A DNA stretch of 64,000 nucleotides, taken from Margaritifera margaritifera (Eukaryota > Mollusca > Bivalvia > Unionida > Margaritiferidae). Numbering within the stretch: the stretch's first letter is position 1; the number at the start of each line of letters is the position of its first letter. A program made the position numbers and the translations under genes. Under the pieces are notes generated by a model. It saw nothing but the letters and a program-made list of their open reading frames with translations, was not told the origin of the DNA and did not search any database. The stretch lies in the NCBI GenBank assembly GCA_029931535.1, contig JAQPZY010001244.1, forward strand, positions 248,001 to 312,000, in the 5' to 3' direction. Shown piece by piece: positions 1-11,169 of this stretch.

Positions 1-178
1 TACTTATGCATATCTAATATGGTGTTTTGTTATGAATTTTGTGAGAACTACTTATGCATATCTAATATTTTGGTCTGTTATGAATTTTGTGAGAACTACT
101 TATGCATATCTAATATTATGGTCTGTTATGAATTTTGTGAGAACTACTTATGCATATCTAATATTATGGTCTGTTATG
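1..178. repeat. 48-bp tandem repeat, about 3.7 copies
   Basis: Units begin at 1, 49, 97 and 145, each starting TACTTATGCATATC. The first unit differs from the others around the TTTGGTC segment and the last is incomplete. The array is cut by the window edge, so its true size is unknown. Short open frames across it are repeat artefacts. Confidence 0.9.
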
Positions 179-299
179 AAAGGATATATTGGAAACAATC
201 TTTCGATCTACTTAATAAGACATAGTCCAAATATAGAAAATCTAGAGGTGAGGTCGTTTCGATGGAGACCAGCGATGCAGCTTTGTTGGTTAAAGCAGT

Positions 300-2235
300 C
301 TTGATCGTGACATACCTCTCATATATTTGTATCTTCTCAATTTCTTCATCCGTCTCTGGTCAGTAACATCTCTCTTTGTCTCGTCTCTACCCTGATGACC
401 CATGTCATCATGGAGGGCAGTGAAGACCAGGTATGTATAAATGAAAGGGAGAACACACTGGACTGTTTCTTTACCTTTCAGCTGACTTTTCTTGTGCAAG
501 AAACCATCCTTTATCCTCAGATTTCTACAGTGAGAAAACAGCTTCCTCTGCGCCTGACGTTCTCTCTTCTAAGCTGCTCTAGGCGACATACTTCTACTCT
601 CCACTGAAGACCATACTCTGTTACATCTGCAATCTCTCTTCCAATCAGGGGGCTCAAAATCCATACCATCAATACTCTCAGTGATGTCACTCGTGATGTC
701 ATCTTCCTCAATGATATTGCATTCTATCAAGGGAACTTAATGGGTGTTTGGAATGGACTGACAAGTAGCCTTGATGACTTCTGAACATATTTCTGATCTC
801 TTGTGTATTATAGGCCATCAGTATTGGCGTTTGCCTACTCACTTCTATACACAACATGGAAGTCATAATTGGTGAATGCAGCCACTCATCTATGTCCTGT
901 GGCGTTCAAATTCGCCCTTTCATGGACATACATGGGCATATTGCTGTCCGTTCTAACCTCAGACTCGTTTGCATACAAATAATTTTGTCTGCGACGGCCT
1001 ATTTGAACGCAAGGGACTCCAACTTATGAATAGGGTAGTTCTTTCCTCTATTCAACAGGTTTCTGCAGGTGTGTGTAATTACACGTTCAACTCCAGTTTG
1101 CAACTGTTAAAGAGCACTGCCCCCAGTCCGTCAATGCTGGCATTGACATTTAAAATGAATGGTAGTGCTTAATCAGCGTATTCCAAAATTGGGGGTGCTT
1201 AATCAGCGTATTCCAAAATTGGGGGTGTCATCAACTTATCAATGATGGCCCCAAAGACATCCTGCTCTACAGCCGTCTATCTCCAGGGCACACTTGCTTT
1301 CCTATGTTTAACGCCATTCCTGGTATTGTGTCTCATCAGAAGGTCAATGAGTGGCTTAACAATCTTGGCATAGTCCTCAATGAACTTTCAAAAGTATCCT
1401 GCGAATCCCAAAGATCTTCAGACGTACTTTACATTATTGGTACTGGCCATTCTTGTAACGCAACAATATTCTTTGGGTTTGTGTCAATACCTTCAGCCGA
1501 CGCAGCATGACTAAGGTATTGGACATTGGAGCCTAACAATTCGCATTTGGATGCCTTTCAATTGTAAGGCATGTTGTTTCAACGGGCCAAAACTGCTTCC
1601 AGCTTCTTGCAATTTTCTTCAAAGGATTTGGAGAAAACAATCTGGTAGTCAAGGTAGAACAGATAGTCTTTCAGACCGAGATCTCCCATACAACGTTCCA
1701 TTAGAAACTGGAATGTGCTTCGTGCATTGCTCAGGTCAAACGCCATACGACGGTATTCATAGAACGCCCATGGTTCCACAATGAATGCTGTATTATGTTG
1801 ATATCCTGTTGTGATAGACATCTACCAGTGCCCGGATCGTAAATCTAATTTTGAAAGGTGTCTATTGTCTCTTTGCTCTGAATAGGCATCTTTGATCGTT
1901 CTTACATTCAATTTGTGAAAATCCATACAAAATCTAAGACTGACGTTCTTCTTCCTCACTAACTCAAATGTTAGAGGAGAAAGGGCTCTGGGACTCAAGC
2001 ATAACACTATCTTCCAACATCTCTTTCAGGTACTCTCGTACCTCCTCCAAAAGACCTATTGGAATGCACCAATAGTCTCTTTAAATGGTGTGTCATCCAC
2101 CAGCTCAGTCTCGTGCTCCATTATATCTATACATCCAGGGTCGGTGATATCTTGAGAGAATATGGAATTCCATTTTACAACTATTTGTTGGGCTTGTTGT
2201 TGAATGTCAGGAGTGATTCCTAATTTTTTGAGTCA
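300..2235 (-). pseudogene. Decayed Ty3/gypsy pol (RT, RNase H, integrase start)
   Basis: Minus-strand reading gives, in order, a pre-RT segment near 2,235-2,010, an RT finger/palm segment near 2,007-1,822 (LRFCMDFHKLNVRTIKDAY, then LSKLDLRSG), and an RT palm at 1,821-1,579 (FYEYRRMAFDLSNA, then LFYLDYQIVFSKSFEE). Next come a connection segment near 1,510-1,330 (EGIDTNPKNIVALQEWPVP), the RNase H end near 900-780 (NYDFHVVYRS) and the integrase zinc-finger start near 450-380 (ALHDDMGHQGRDETKRDVT). The catalytic YxDD reads YLDY, so one key aspartate is lost. Several stops and frame changes interrupt it. This is the standard RT-RH-IN order of Ty3/gypsy, unlike the element at 24-31 kb. No LTRs were recognised. 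It is an old, non-functional copy. Confidence 0.85.
1164..1226. repeat. 30-bp direct repeat, two copies
   Basis: Two adjacent copies of a unit containing GCTTAATCAGCGTATTCC lie inside the decayed gypsy pol, in the RNase H part. This is a local duplication adding to the damage of that pseudogene. Confidence 0.85.
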
Positions 2236-2439
2236 GTCTAGTTCCTTCTTGAGTCAGTCTTTATAAACTGTTTTTTTTTTTCAACGCATTTCGTCGGGAG
2301 TGCAGGTACGCAAGACGTTAACTTTTTGTTGTTCACATACAGTGGATCTGGTTGGTATAGATAAACCATTTTTAGAAGTATTATAGATTCTTACATACAT
2401 TCTTTGGGTCCTCGTAGCTGCAGCCAATGATATCATTCT

Positions 2440-2662
2440 AGGACAAATGGTTAACTCTTCAGAAAGCTTGTTACTTGGTTTAGTAATAGATGTATCCAAC
2501 TTTCCTTGCGTCAGCACAAATCCTCGTATAATAAATGATTGCACCGCTCTCACCAAATGCTACAGGGAAATATTCGTGGGTGGACTGAGGCTCGAACCCG
2601 GGACCTCCCTAACTCTAGACGGGCACAACACTTGAGCTGTCAGAGCCGATACACCCGACCCC
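2440..2662 (-). mobile_element. tRNA-derived SINE (minus strand)
   Basis: Read on the minus strand from about 2,662, the sequence has an A-box-like ACAGCTCAAGTG and then a clear B box GGTTCGAGCC at about 2,590-2,600. The body runs on to about 2,440. This is the layout of a tRNA-derived SINE head. The acceptor stem does not close, so it is not a working tRNA gene. The 3' limit is uncertain. Confidence 0.6.
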
Positions 2663-2672
2663 TTCTTGCTAC

Positions 2673-2735
2673 ATTATTATTATTATTATTAGTAGTAGCA
2701 GTAGTAGTAATACTATTACTTCTACTACTGTCATT
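2673..2735. repeat. (ATT)n/(AGT)n microsatellite
   Basis: A run of ATT trinucleotides passes into AGT/AGC and ACT-like trinucleotides, directly upstream (minus sense) of the SINE head. Trinucleotide tracts are common next to SINE and LINE ends. Confidence 0.8.
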
Positions 2736-4756
2736 ATTCATCTTAGTTGCTGTTGCTCCGCGTGAAAGCTCGGAGTATATTAATTTCCGGGAGGTATTTC
2801 AGCCATTTGGAGGCATATATACCTGAAATCCATATAAGAAAGGACACCTCATTTGTCCAAGTGACATACTGATATACCGGTGCAGCACAAAATTATTGTC
2901 TGGAATCGGTGTCGGCTGGATTTTCTTACAGCAGTTTCTTTTGTCAATCGCCAAAAGGGTACAGAATCAAATTATTACATGTGTATTGTTGTACACACCA
3001 ATCAAACTTATATGCTGGTAAAAGGTGTTATGTATCATTGTTATTGTTACGATTTCAATCACAGAACGTGTAATGGAAGAATTTGGCAATAACTGTAATC
3101 ATTAATCAATAGGCATGTAACATTGCAATAGAAGTGTAAGGGAGGCAACTTGTGATAGCACTAACCTACCCAATTATAGGCCTAACACAACTATTGTATT
3201 ATCTAAAATATTTCGAAATAAAAATCAGAAAACAATCATGAAAAAAGTTCTTTCTGTACCTCAGTTTGCGCATTTTTCTAGACACATAAATGGCAAAGTG
3301 GGAAATATATGTTGTGTAGTACTTAAAGGAAAGTTGAGACTACTGAAATGGTTAACCTTGAAAAATGCACGTGAAGATGGTATTAGAAATGCCTTTTTAC
3401 AGTTCACTTTGAAAATATTCCATCCTTTGCATGGACTGTTTCGTACCATTGCCATAGTTACGTGGCATGGCAGTATAAATATCCGCCGTTGCATGACAAA
3501 ATGTGAAAGCATTTAGCATCTATCTTGAATTAGTGGCACGCTAAAAAAAAAAAAAAAAAAAAATAAATTAATAAATAAATAATTACTTTTTTGTGTCATC
3601 CACGTTTTGAGGGTCAAGAGGAAAACATATTGCATTAGTTGCGTCATACCAAAAGCGTATGTATGTGACCTGAGTTAGGCTACAATTTACTTGGTGAAAT
3701 TTTCTGTTTGAGTGGAAATCCAATCCGTGCACTGACATTTCACGATATAGGATTTTTCTTAGTCTTATAGATCCAATTACGCTCAGCAATGGTGATAACT
3801 AAAACAAAACACCTTATGCCACTAAAATATTTGCAAACTTTCTTACTTTCCAAACGAAACAGTAAATTTAATATAACAAAGCCTCCAACAGTAAATTCAA
3901 TATGACAAAGCCTTCAAGCTTTCAGGAATGCAAATAGTTGCTATTGTTGTATTATATACAATAATCACATAATCACCAGGTATATCTTTCTTTCCGTCCG
4001 CTCCCCCCCCCGCCCCCCCCCCAAAAAAAAAAATAAAAAAAAAATACAAAAACCGTTGTAAGAAGCACATAAATGCAACAATGAGCATCACAATAATTGT
4101 GACATTTGGATTTTATGTTGACACATTATATTTCTGACAGCATTATACTCAATTTTAAGTCTCGCAAATACAAAACCCTTACGGCTTTCCATTGTTTATA
4201 TTCAATACATTGCATAATGTACATTAAAACGTTTTTAGTTCTTCACGGTCGACCATACTAGTAAAGCCCACATTTATAAACGCAGAACATTTTATTTCAA
4301 CAATGATCGGGGATGCAGGCTGGTTCACGTGAATCACATACGGTTCAAAAGGGTAAAATATGCAAGTTATCAGCACATTAACATTGTCCTTTGCTTATTG
4401 TACTATATCCAACAAATTTTTTAAATAATGAAAGAAATTTTTTTTATAAAAATGACTGTCATGCGGAGTCAAACTCTCCGACCGCAGGACCAACCTATTA
4501 ACCCACTTGGTCATCGACTCTCACACCTCACAGGGTAAAATTTGTGCATTTTTTTAAGTGGCCGCTGGTGCTGCACAGAGTCTGCACATTATTTTTGTTT
4601 ACACGAGTATCTGGCATTGCTACTACTTTTTTTAATACCAAATATCCGACAGTAAATACCATTTGTGAGCACACCAAACACAATTACACAGGAAAAAAAG
4701 AGAAATGCATTTTTTAAAATAACGTCTGAAAATAATTTAATGGATAATTTAATGAC
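2736..4756. other. No gene recognised
   Basis: Both strands are broken by frequent stops and no reading frame resembles a known family. The stretch holds a poly-A run at about 3,543-3,563 followed by AATAAATA repeats, and a C-run/A-run junction at about 4,002-4,048. The longest frames (3,238-3,516 plus, 3,261-3,512 minus) overlap on opposite strands and show no domain. Confidence 0.6.
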
Positions 4757-4960
4757 TTTTGTTATAATAATAATAATAAGAAGAAGAATTCTTTATTTCA
4801 GACTGCATGGTCCATACATCTAAATTAAAATATAAAATATAGAAGTATTTTAAAACAAAAGTTCATAGGTGTCTTATATACAAATATACAGACCCATCTA
4901 CAACTACAGAATGTGTCTGTCATTGTTAAGAACAAAATTATGTAAGACATTTAATGAGTA
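4757..4960 (-). mobile_element. LINE-like 3' end with (ATT)n tail (minus strand)
   Basis: On the minus strand the sequence ends with CTGAAATAAAGAATTCTTC and then an ATT trinucleotide tract at 4,757-4,780. A polyadenylation-like AATAAA next to a short tandem tail is typical of CR1/L2/RTE-type LINE 3' ends. No RT is present in the 5' direction, so this would be a severely 5'-truncated copy. Assignment is tentative. Confidence 0.35.
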
Positions 4961-6056
4961 ATTTGTTCCATCTATCTATAATCTAAGAACTTAAATGAAT
5001 ATCATAGTTCCACAAAGATTTCAAGATACAATTCTTATAAAGTATTAGCTTATCAATTTCTGAAAAGTGATCCATGAAGTTTTCTTTCAGTAAATTTCTT
5101 CATTTGAGGTCAATGTCGGATAACATTATAATGAGAAGATCACGTGCAGTGCTCCAGCGACGGACCGTGTACAGGTCGACAACTATATTATGAACCTCGT
5201 TTAAAAACACAAATGAGTTCATATCAGCAAGGACAGGGGACTGAGGTTGGGTTAACGTGAATATTTAATGGTTCATTCTGTTGAAATACACAAGTTACCA
5301 GTACACCCAATGGCGTGTACTAGCATTATACTTGAACTTTGTTCAACATGTTATTTTACTATACTACACAGAAATGGTTTCTACAGGTGTGTAATATAAC
5401 GACCGTAAACTCCTTATTGGTAGTCGACTGATCAAAATGTAACTTCCAGGATGTGCAAAATATCGGTGTCTGCTTATAACTTTTTACAGGGTTGCGAGTA
5501 AGGAGAACATGTCGTGTAAGAGGACTGAGGCCTATTTGCATAAGGTTATGAACATAGCTTGTCAAGATCGTGTTTTGGTCTGACACGTTTTACTTTGGCC
5601 ATTGGTCGGGCATTTTGTCAACCTTGGTTGTGGTCCTGTGACGTCATTATAAAGACAAACGTGAAACCGGGGGTTACAGAATATAACATAGGGTACAGAA
5701 CCAAGATAACAGACACAGGAAGGCCGACATATTTAGTGTTAGTATAAGTCAAATATCGGACAGAAGGTCACCAGTTTTGTTCCTACTCTACGATTCTCGC
5801 TTGTGAACAAAACTGTTTTTCTTGTTGACTTCGTCGGAACAGACATATTTGGTTAATGCACCCAGACATATCTGCTTTACTTCTAATCAAGATTTTTTAG
5901 TGCGCACTAGGAGTATAATGCTTCAGCAGATCTGGGTCTACTGAAGTGGACTCATACGTTAGGGATTTTTAAAATGATTGAAAATGTCGACTTCTGATTG
6001 GTTAGTGCCAGGTATGACGGACTTACTTACGGACAATTCTTAATTCCGATTTTCGG
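4961..6056. other. No gene recognised
   Basis: Short frames on both strands (for example 5,359-5,586 minus, 5,559-5,747 plus) show no recognisable domain. Nothing here supports a coding, RNA or mobile element call. Confidence 0.55.
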
Positions 6057-6135
6057 ACTATAATAATAATAATAATAATAATAATGACTTTATTCAGACT
6101 TAAGTACATAGACCCCCCCCCAGCAATTTCACACA
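6057..6135 (-). mobile_element. LINE-like 3' tail with (ATT)n (minus strand)
   Basis: An (ATA)n tract at about 6,059-6,085 is followed by ATGACTTTATTCAGAC. On the minus strand this reads GTCTGAATAAAGTCAT then (TAT)n, the same AATAAA-plus-trinucleotide-tail layout as at 4,757. The C run at 6,113-6,121 follows. This is a probable truncated LINE end of uncertain family. The stretch 6,136-6,884 that follows has no recognisable gene. Confidence 0.35.
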
Positions 6136-6884
6136 AGATATGACACAAAAATCACAGAACAATATTAATACAACAATTTGCTCCAACGATCAATTATTGA
6201 TGAATTACGACACCATGCAAAATGAAATACTTCTTTCAAGATTTTGTTATTACTACTAGCAATTCTACTTCTAAATGAGTACACTCTCTTTCTAAGCAAA
6301 ACGCATGGCTATTGACATTGTTGCTCACAAACATTCCAGCCCAAACTCATTTGCCTAAGCAAATCTATTAATAAAGAAAAAATGGTGAAATTTTAAAGAC
6401 ATTTTGCTGTTCTTCCAAGTTTTAGCAAAATTAAAATGAAAGCTTTTGAGTTATTGCACCCCAAAGTCAATGGTGCAAGAGCTCTCACAAGCCTTATGTA
6501 TTAACTGTTATTACAGGTGGCAAATCGCCCCAGTCATCAAGCTAAAGCTCTCTTATTGGCCGTACGTAATTAGATAAGGCCGTGATAAACAACAAAGACC
6601 GTTGCGACAGAACAATCATTAGGAGATAGATTTGTGTGGCATGTATCACACAATTATGAATTTATATCTTAATTGATATTTTATTTCAATAGGATAGACA
6701 TACAGACAGATAGTGTGTGTGTGCCTATTAGTGTAGGTCTGTTTGTCTGCGTTGACACAGTTGATAGTTGTAATAGCAGTAGTGTCATTAGCAGCAGAGG
6801 TTTAAGTAGTAACATAAACTGTGGTAGAAGTGGTAATAGTTGCATATTACTAATAGTAGTAGTAGTAGTTGTTGTTGGTGGTGG

Positions 6885-7084
6885 TATGTATGTATGTATG
6901 TATGTATGTATGTATGTATGTATGTATGTATGTATGTATGTATGTATGTATGTATGTATGTATGTGTGTATGTATGTATGTATCTATGTATGTATGTATG
7001 TATGTATGTATGTATGTATGTATGTATGTATGTATGTATGTATGTATGTATGTATGTATGTATGTATGTATGTATGTATGTATA
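6885..7084. repeat. (TATG)n microsatellite, about 200 bp
   Basis: About 50 GTAT/TATG tetranucleotide units with single interruptions near 6,966 and 6,983. All three forward frames and a reverse frame stay open through it because the unit lacks stops. These frames (MYVCMYVC-like) are artefacts. Confidence 0.97.
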
Positions 7085-7385
7085 GGATTTAACGGCACTT
7101 CATCACAATCCTGGCTATATAGTGCCGAGAAAGTGTAAATATCAAAAAGGCATACGAAACAAAGATAAAGTCAAAAAAGGATAAATTCCTTAAAATACAA
7201 AGTCATTATATATATGTATATATACCGCACTCTTTTAAAACGTCAAAGACCGCAGCCGTAACATCATCACGGTGACACATCCCAAGGAAAAAGGTTGCCT
7301 CTATTAGTCGCCTTTGACGACATACAGGAGGGCTCATTGGGAATATTCAACATTCATAGAGCCCGTAAAATGGGGGAGTGGAGGT
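7085..7385. repeat. Unclassified dispersed-repeat tail
   Basis: The sequence directly after the tetranucleotide array includes TTAGTCGCCTTTGACGACAT and an AGGGCTCATTGGGAATATTC-like segment. It resembles the kind of tail seen at the 3' ends of interspersed repeats in marine invertebrates, but I cannot name the family. A (TA)-rich patch lies near 7,208-7,224. Confidence 0.3.
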
Positions 7386-8275
7386 GTAGTAGTAGTTGTT
7401 GTTGTTGTTGTTGCACATGTAGCAGTAATAGTATATTCATATTATAACGTATTCGTTTTGCAAAGTCAGTGATAGAGATATTTTATTTAATGTATCGATC
7501 ACGGGCGTTCATAGATCAGTGATTGCTGACTTCATGTGTGTTGAACAACTAAATCTTTTCAATCCTTGCCAACAGTTTGGTATCACGAAAAGCTTTTAAT
7601 TCACAATTATTTTTCATCGCCTTAATGATAGAGATCATATTTCAATTAAACCTATCTGCGTAGTCTTATTATGCATATATGTCAGTTTCCTCCCAACTGT
7701 AATCACTCAAGGCACACCTTTAGTGAAAACATACCGGCAGTAACTCATTTTCCGTATATCGACTGAATCGCCAATCTTTTGTATGCATACGTTTTGCAGA
7801 CCTGTTCTTTTGTAATACTTGTTTTCCAAGCCCAACGCACGCAGATCAACTTGAATTAACTGCACTTTCATTGGAATCGATGCCTTAAGGCTTAAAAGCT
7901 GTCGGGATTTAATTTAAATTTTCCCCATGTTTGAAACTTGTGTTTGAAAAGATATCCATCAAATGTAACCAAACCGTGGAGGAAACTATGGCTGAATTAT
8001 TGATTTTAAGATGAAATTACGAAATCTTTGGTTGTCTAGGAGAAAAAAAGGAGACCTCAGTTTAGCACAAGTTTAGACCAGAAAGGTTTTGCAATTTATT
8101 TTTGAAGGAAAATCAATGTTTGGGACAAGGATTATGAAAATGCAAATTTGAAATCCAAACAAAGAGAGGTCTGCAAATGAATTTAAATTCAGTAGTCAAT
8201 TTTTAAAGCTTTGGACATGACTGCTTTAAATATTCCAAGTATCTGAGTGTTCGAATAAAACAAAGGGATTCAAAC
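7386..8275. other. No gene recognised
   Basis: This stretch has a short (GTT)n tract near 7,395-7,410. No coding or RNA signal is visible on either strand. Confidence 0.5.
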
Positions 8276-8788
8276 ACAGTAAAATCTTGTTACAACGACC
8301 AAGTTTATTTCCAGATATTTTGTAGTAGTAACGAATCTATCGTTGTAAAGAACATGTCGTCACTTTAGAAGAGTTATCGTTATTGTCACATTACCTTCAA
8401 ACCAGCATGTGTAGAAAAGACGAATGAGTCAGGAATTTAAATATACACTTCATATTTAATATTGTTGTAATTATGCTTTCAAAAACCTGATGCTTATTTT
8501 CATACATTTAAAACTATTTTTAAAAAAGATAAAATATTTACATATTCTATTCTGCCATATTCCCGTCAAAATAAAATCCCAAGGGATGATAATGTCGTTG
8601 TAAAGAATATTATATAAAGGATATATACATTTTTGTTACTGAAAAACTGCTGTCGAAGTCCGAAGTTGAATATTCCGTTACAAAGACAAAATTTACCATT
8701 GAACATGTTTGTTTCCTAAAATATTATGTCAGACCCCAAATATTCCGATATAATAAATATTGTTTTAACGAGAGTTGACAGTACCTTA
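8276..8788. mobile_element. Possible pogo/Tigger-type MITE, about 510 bp
   Basis: The left end CAGTAAAATCTTGTTACAACG and the reverse complement of the right end (CTGTCAACTCTCGTTAAAAC) match at about 17 of 22 positions. The CAGT start and the TTGTTAnAACGA-type inner motif resemble pogo/Tigger terminal repeats, and TA lies next to the right end. There is no transposase inside. GTTGTAAAGAA and CGTTACAAAG subterminal motifs recur. Alternatively the similarity is chance in AT-rich DNA. Confidence 0.4.
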
Positions 8789-8906
8789 CAATGCAAAAGG
8801 TTTAAAGTAGTTTTGGTCTCTCTTTTTTTTTTTTTTTTTTTTTTTTTGTCTTCTCGTTAAACAATCGTATATCGAATGAAAACGTTTCAAGCGTAATATG
8901 AATGCT

Positions 8907-9069
8907 GAAGCTCTAATTATGGTTGTGATGAAGCTCTAATTATGGTTATGATGAAGCTCTAATTATGGTTGTGATGAAGCTCTAATTATGGTTGTGATGA
9001 AGCTCTAATTATGGTTTTGATGAAGCTCTAATTATGGTTGTGATGAAGCTCTAATTATGGTTGTGATGA
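8907..9069. repeat. 23-bp minisatellite, about seven copies
   Basis: Seven near-identical units of GAAGCTCTAATTATGGTTG plus four bases differ at single positions (GTT/TTT, GTG/ATG). The array is preceded by a 26-base T run at 8,822-8,847. It is homogeneous, so it arose or was homogenised recently. Confidence 0.93.
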
Positions 9070-10398
9070 ACTCTAAGTGGACGTTCAAATTTCTTTTTTT
9101 TTACATCCTGGTCACGTTCCTAGTATGTCATATATTCGATTCATATTAATTTCAGGTTGAATAGTTCCACCGAAACTCTTACTCGTTTAATGGCATATTC
9201 AAAGAGACGTGTCTTTTTTTTGTGTGTTTATCTTGAACATCTAAAAATAAATCTGAGTTTAAACCAGAGCGAACACTGAATTTTCAATTGCAAAACTTCT
9301 GTATTTTGCACAATATCTGAATAATAATAAAGTCTGATTTCGTTTCACGATAAATTTTCAATACATTCACTATAGCAGGCATCTTAAGCAATCTCAGTAA
9401 TCGATATTCTTAGATTATAGAAAATTTGAAATGCTATATATGCGTCTGTACATCCTTCATTACTACATCGAATTTTATAGAACGGTAATGTTCACTTTTG
9501 ATATTATTCACATCATTAAAAAGAGTATTTAAAAAAAAAGAAACTACTAGACAGCCTGTGCTTATGTACTAATTTCTACCAGAGTAGGGTAAGGGATACA
9601 ATATAGCTGACATTGCAAATGAAATATTGAAACCTTTGTTTTTAAACGAGGCTTCATAAACAATAAATGCTGTTTTTACAGATGCTTGCGGCATTTGATT
9701 TTCAAACGCTATTGCCGAGTTTAGATAACACAAGTTAACACAATGGTTTCGGGAAAACATAATTCGGAGTCTAGACACGTGCTTTGATAAATTTCGATTT
9801 CGACTTCTTTGGTCGTTAATTGGTGTCTAAATCGGACACAAAATAGATGGAAATAATTATTATTCATGTTATTAATCGTTGCTCGATTAATAAGACAATA
9901 TTTGCATGGTCATATTGATCATTAATATTATCTCAGTTGTTTTCCAATAATTACTCGGTCAAGTGCCTGTATATGGCAATACGTTGAAAAATACTGAATA
10001 TCAGTGTCTGTATACACAAGGCAGCTAAACAACATGATGTGCGATTAAATTTATGAGGTATTGTGTACGAACTAGATCACCGCTACAAGTTATCGCTAAT
10101 GCTCAGTAAATATACATAAACAAAAATTTCAAATACTTTAAATATCTATTCTCGGCAAGTATCTTATTGAATAAATCATACACACATTTAAATATGTGTG
10201 CTTCTCTGTGTATGTGAAAATTGTTAATATGTCATTAAAATATATATGTGCTTTGTAAATACATCTTTTTAAAAAAACGAGTTATTAGGCAAATATATTG
10301 AGAAAAAAAAATATTGCATTAACTGCAGGAGTAAGAAGTCCTATGTGTATGTTTAATGTTCGGTGCTATTCATTAATTCTGCGTCTCATAGTTATCTT
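9070..10398. other. No gene recognised
   Basis: AT-rich sequence without a supportable frame. One minus-strand frame at 9,569-9,778 has no recognisable domain. Confidence 0.5.
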
Positions 10399-10488
10399 GT
10401 CTACACTGTAACAAGACCATCACACATTGTCTACACTGTAACAAGACCATCACACATTGACTAGACTATAACAAGACCATCACACATT
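10399..10488. repeat. 30-bp tandem repeat, three copies
   Basis: Three units of TGTCTACACTGTAACAAGAC plus ten bases. The third unit has a few substitutions (CTACAC to CTAGAC). Confidence 0.92.
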
Positions 10489-10769
10489 ACTCTATGGTCG
10501 CATCGTTAATGTCAGGATGGCATGTTTTAAATTTCCGTTGTCGCTGTTTCTAGCTATTCGCAGAGATACGGTATTTCGATGACTCAGCACAGAACTACAT
10601 GTGATATCGTTATCTTACATGATTTGTGTAATCCAAAATTTTTAGATCGAAAAGAATATACGGATATTTAACTAGAAATTTGCTTATAAAATACAAATGT
10701 CTCCCTCTCTCCACCCCCTTTTTTTGTGTACGACCCTGTAATAAAATGTGCACGTGAAACAAACTTAAA

Positions 10770-11110
10770 TGTAAAACTTAACCGAGTAACTGAGGCGTGA
10801 AATATACACCACGGTGACAGCATTCTCGTAGGGTAATGCTACACTTGCTGAGGCGCATCCACAAATAAAGTTGCATGCATCTGTGTCCAATAATGCATGA
10901 ATAACTAACATAAACGGAACATTTAACTGAAGTCAGTAAAGTATGAAATGTTGGTGTGAGTGACCTCATTTTTGTAAGATGTTGCACATGCCATGACGCA
11001 TCTACATACCAAGTTGTATGTCTCTGGGAATAGCAACGACTGGAAAACTGGCATAAATGTAAAAATTAAAGTCACTGAACCGTGAGATATGGACCACAGT
11101 GACAAATTAA
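10770..11110. repeat. Dispersed repeat containing internal half-repeats
   Basis: Two related half-units recur inside this stretch, with a GAGGCGTGAAATATACACCACGG-like segment and a CCGTGAGATATGGACCACAG-like segment, each followed by a GTGAC motif and a CAT-CTACATACCAAGTTG-like segment. Related wording (CACAGTGACCTACTTTTAAA and CACACCAAGTTGCACTGCTC) is at 32,015-32,300, so this is a dispersed non-coding family. Confidence 0.5.
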
Positions 11111-11169
11111 ATGTGACAGAGCGAAACTATAATGCACTGAGCTGAAATAATGATTAACGGAACAATCTA

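Noticed and set aside
3238..3516. Overlapping plus and minus frames as a gene
   Set aside because: Both strands are open over the same stretch without any domain or codon pattern.
6840..7138. Long open frames in several phases over the TATG array
   Set aside because: The repeat unit lacks stop codons, so frames are open by composition.
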